A stretch of DNA of 64,000 nt from Gottfriedia acidiceleris (GTDB lineage Bacteria; Bacillota; Bacilli; Bacillales; Bacillaceae_G). How positions within the stretch are numbered: the first letter of the stretch is position 1; each line of letters opens with the position of its first letter. Shown piece after piece: positions 62,517 through 64,000 of this stretch. Under the pieces are notes generated by a model, which searched no databases, was not told where the DNA came from, and saw only the letters and a program-made list of their open reading frames with translations. The translations under genes were made by a program, and so were the position numbers. The stretch is from contig NZ_SCFN01000010.1 in assembly GCF_004138285.1 (NCBI RefSeq), forward strand, positions 62,001-126,000, written 5' to 3'.

Positions 62517-63923
62517 TTGGCTAAACAACAAATAGGCGTAATTGGTTTAGCAGTAATGGGAAAAAACCTAGCTTTAAATATTGAAAGTAGAGGTTTCTCA
62601 ATTTCTGTATATAACCGATCAGTTGAAAAAACAGAAGAATTTTTAAAAGAAGCAGAAGGTAAAAATGTAGTTGGAACATTTTCAATTGAAGAATTTGTAA
62701 ATTCTCTTGAAACACCTAGAAAAATATTAATAATGGTAAAAGCAGGTGGCCCAACTGATTCAACCATTGAAATGTTATTACCTCATCTTGATAAAGGTGA
62801 TATTTTAATTGATGGTGGAAATACATACTATAAAGACACTCAAAGACGAAACAAAATGCTTTCTGATAGCGGAATTCATTTTATTGGAACAGGTGTTTCA
62901 GGTGGAGAAGAGGGAGCTTTAAAAGGACCTTCAATTATGCCTGGTGGACAAAAAGAAGCATTTGAACTAGTAAAACCTATTTTTGAAGCGATTGCTGCAA
63001 AAGTAAATAATGAGCCTTGTACAACATATATTGGTCCAGATGGTGCTGGTCATTACGTAAAAATGGTTCATAATGGAATTGAATATGGTGATATGCAATT
63101 AATCTCAGAAGCTTACTTTTTATTAAAAAATGTACTTGGCTTAAGTGCTGACGAATTGCACCATGTATTTAGTGATTGGAATAAGGGTGAGCTTGATAGC
63201 TATTTAATTGAAATTACAGCCGATATTTTTACTAAAACAGACGAAGAAACAGGTAAACCACTAGTAGATGTTATTTTAGATAAAGCAGGACAAAAAGGTA
63301 CTGGAAAATGGACTAGTCAAAGCACACTAGATTTAGGCGTACCTACTTCTATTATTACTGAGTCTGTATTTGCCCGTTTCATTTCGGCAATGAAGGATGA
63401 AAGAGTAAAAGCAAGTAAATTATTATCTGGACCATCAACTAGTACATATAATGGTGATAAAGAGCAACTTATTGAAGATGTACGTAAAGCTCTTTATATG
63501 AGTAAAATTTGCTCATATGCTCAAGGATTTGCTCAATTAAGAGCTGCATCTGATGAGTATAACTGGGATTTACAATATGGTGATATTGCAATGATTTTCA
63601 GAGGTGGATGTATTATTCGAGCAGCTTTCTTACAAAAAATTAAAGAAGCTTACGATCTAGATGCTAATCTTTCTAACCTATTACTTGATCCATATTTCAA
63701 AGAAATCGTAGAAAGTTATCAGGGTGCTTTACGAAAAATTAGCGTAGTGGCAATTGAAGCTGGTGTACCAATTCCATGTTTCTCTGTAGCATTAGCTTAT
63801 TTTGATAGCTATCGTACTGAAACACTTCCTGCAAATTTAATTCAAGCACAAAGAGATTATTTTGGTGCGCATACTTATGAACGAATTGATAAAGAAGGTA
63901 AGTTCCATACTCAGTGGACATAA
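62517..63923 (+). CDS. gndA: 6-phosphogluconate dehydrogenase, decarboxylating (long type)
   Basis: TTG 62517 follows GAAAGGA at good distance. The 468-residue product has the Rossmann motif [15 protein letters not shown] near 7, the substrate motif [12 protein letters not shown] near 127, [13 protein letters not shown] near 183 with catalytic Lys and Asn, and the large helical dimer domain ([11 protein letters not shown] near 260) absent from the short enzyme at 44901. Typical NADP-dependent form. A strong terminator follows. Confidence 0.94.
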   Translation: MAKQQIGVIGLAVMGKNLALNIESRGFSISVYNRSVEKTEEFLKEAEGKNVVGTFSIEEFVNSLETPRKILIMVKAGGPTDSTIEMLLPHLDKGDILIDGGNTYYKDTQRRNKMLSDSGIHFIGTGVSGGEEGALKGPSIMPGGQKEAFELVKPIFEAIAAKVNNEPCTTYIGPDGAGHYVKMVHNGIEYGDMQLISEAYFLLKNVLGLSADELHHVFSDWNKGELDSYLIEITADIFTKTDEETGKPLVDVILDKAGQKGTGKWTSQSTLDLGVPTSIITESVFARFISAMKDERVKASKLLSGPSTSTYNGDKEQLIEDVRKALYMSKICSYAQGFAQLRAASDEYNWDLQYGDIAMIFRGGCIIRAAFLQKIKEAYDLDANLSNLLLDPYFKEIVESYQGALRKISVVAIEAGVPIPCFSVALAYFDSYRTETLPANLIQAQRDYFGAHTYERIDKEGKFHTQWT

Positions 63924-63924
63924 A

Positions 63925-63963
63925 AAAGTTACCCCCTCGATATTATGAGGGGGTAACTTTTTA
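63925..63963 (+). terminator. Rho-independent terminator
   Basis: AAAAGTTACCCCCTC and GAGGGGGTAACTTTTT long perfect stem right after gndA. Confidence 0.92.
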
Positions 63964-64000
63964 TTTATATAATTCGTTCCTAATTTTCATTTAATCGATC

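Overview
This is a low-GC window from an endospore-forming Bacillaceae. The evidence is a SpoIIP gene, AGGAGG-type ribosome binding sites, frequent GTG/TTG starts, Pho-box, SOS-box and CsoR-type operators of Bacillus design, and YhcX-, PssA- and YheB/YjiN-like genes. Species is not certain; a Gottfriedia/Bacillus-like organism is my inference.

Region 1 (about 1-9 kb) is an accessory array of small, mostly unrelated one-gene units. They are separated by copies of one structured interspersed repeat of about 95 bp: an outer inverted pair (TTATTCAAC ... GTTGAATAA) enclosing a palindrome, a terminator hairpin with a T-run, and a third hairpin. The units carry small membrane proteins, a GIY-YIG-like protein, a HEAT-repeat protein and unknowns; several are broken by frameshift or stop. 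A complete group II intron (1878-3818) sits precisely inside one repeat copy, and a group II intron relic abuts another. The layout recalls an integron cassette array, but no integrase is visible.

Region 2 (9-30 kb) is chromosome-like. It has DUF1405 and SpoIIP genes and a CcdA/DsbD-like membrane protein. An M23 peptidase is split at an A10 tract. A sensor kinase/response regulator pair is divergent from a lipoprotein multicopper oxidase. Further genes encode an LVIVD-repeat exported protein with a probable CTG start, an F510_1955-type lipoprotein, a siroheme-reductase-like protein, csoR-copZ-copA with a CsoR box, a His/Met-rich exported protein and a PhoX-type phosphatase behind a Pho box. 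Copper handling is the main theme.

Region 3 (30.4-38.3 kb) is a second, decayed accessory island. It starts near a tRNA-like 3' fragment and contains an orphan DNA methyltransferase, a divergent XRE regulator facing a RAMP-like + HNH nuclease pair, an unknown two-gene operon behind two SOS boxes, a DUF3883 fragment, an immunity-like fragment, a long perfect palindrome and more copies of the region-1 repeat. One copy has replaced the 5' end of a radical SAM gene.

Region 4 (39-64 kb) is again chromosomal. It holds a DUF445 protein, a pentose-phosphate cluster (zwf-tkt-gnd-tal, then a lactonase and an Fe-S-fold protein), a two-gene RNA end-repair operon (kinase-HD and RNA ligase), PssA, small unknown proteins, a TetR gene with three operator palindromes beside a SAM methyltransferase, a nitroreductase, a YhcX-like acetyltransferase/amidase, MarR, an SDR, an AbrB-type membrane protein and a second, full-length 6-phosphogluconate dehydrogenase.

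Many reading-frame breaks lie in or near homopolymer runs, so sequencing error must be excluded before each is called a true pseudogene.
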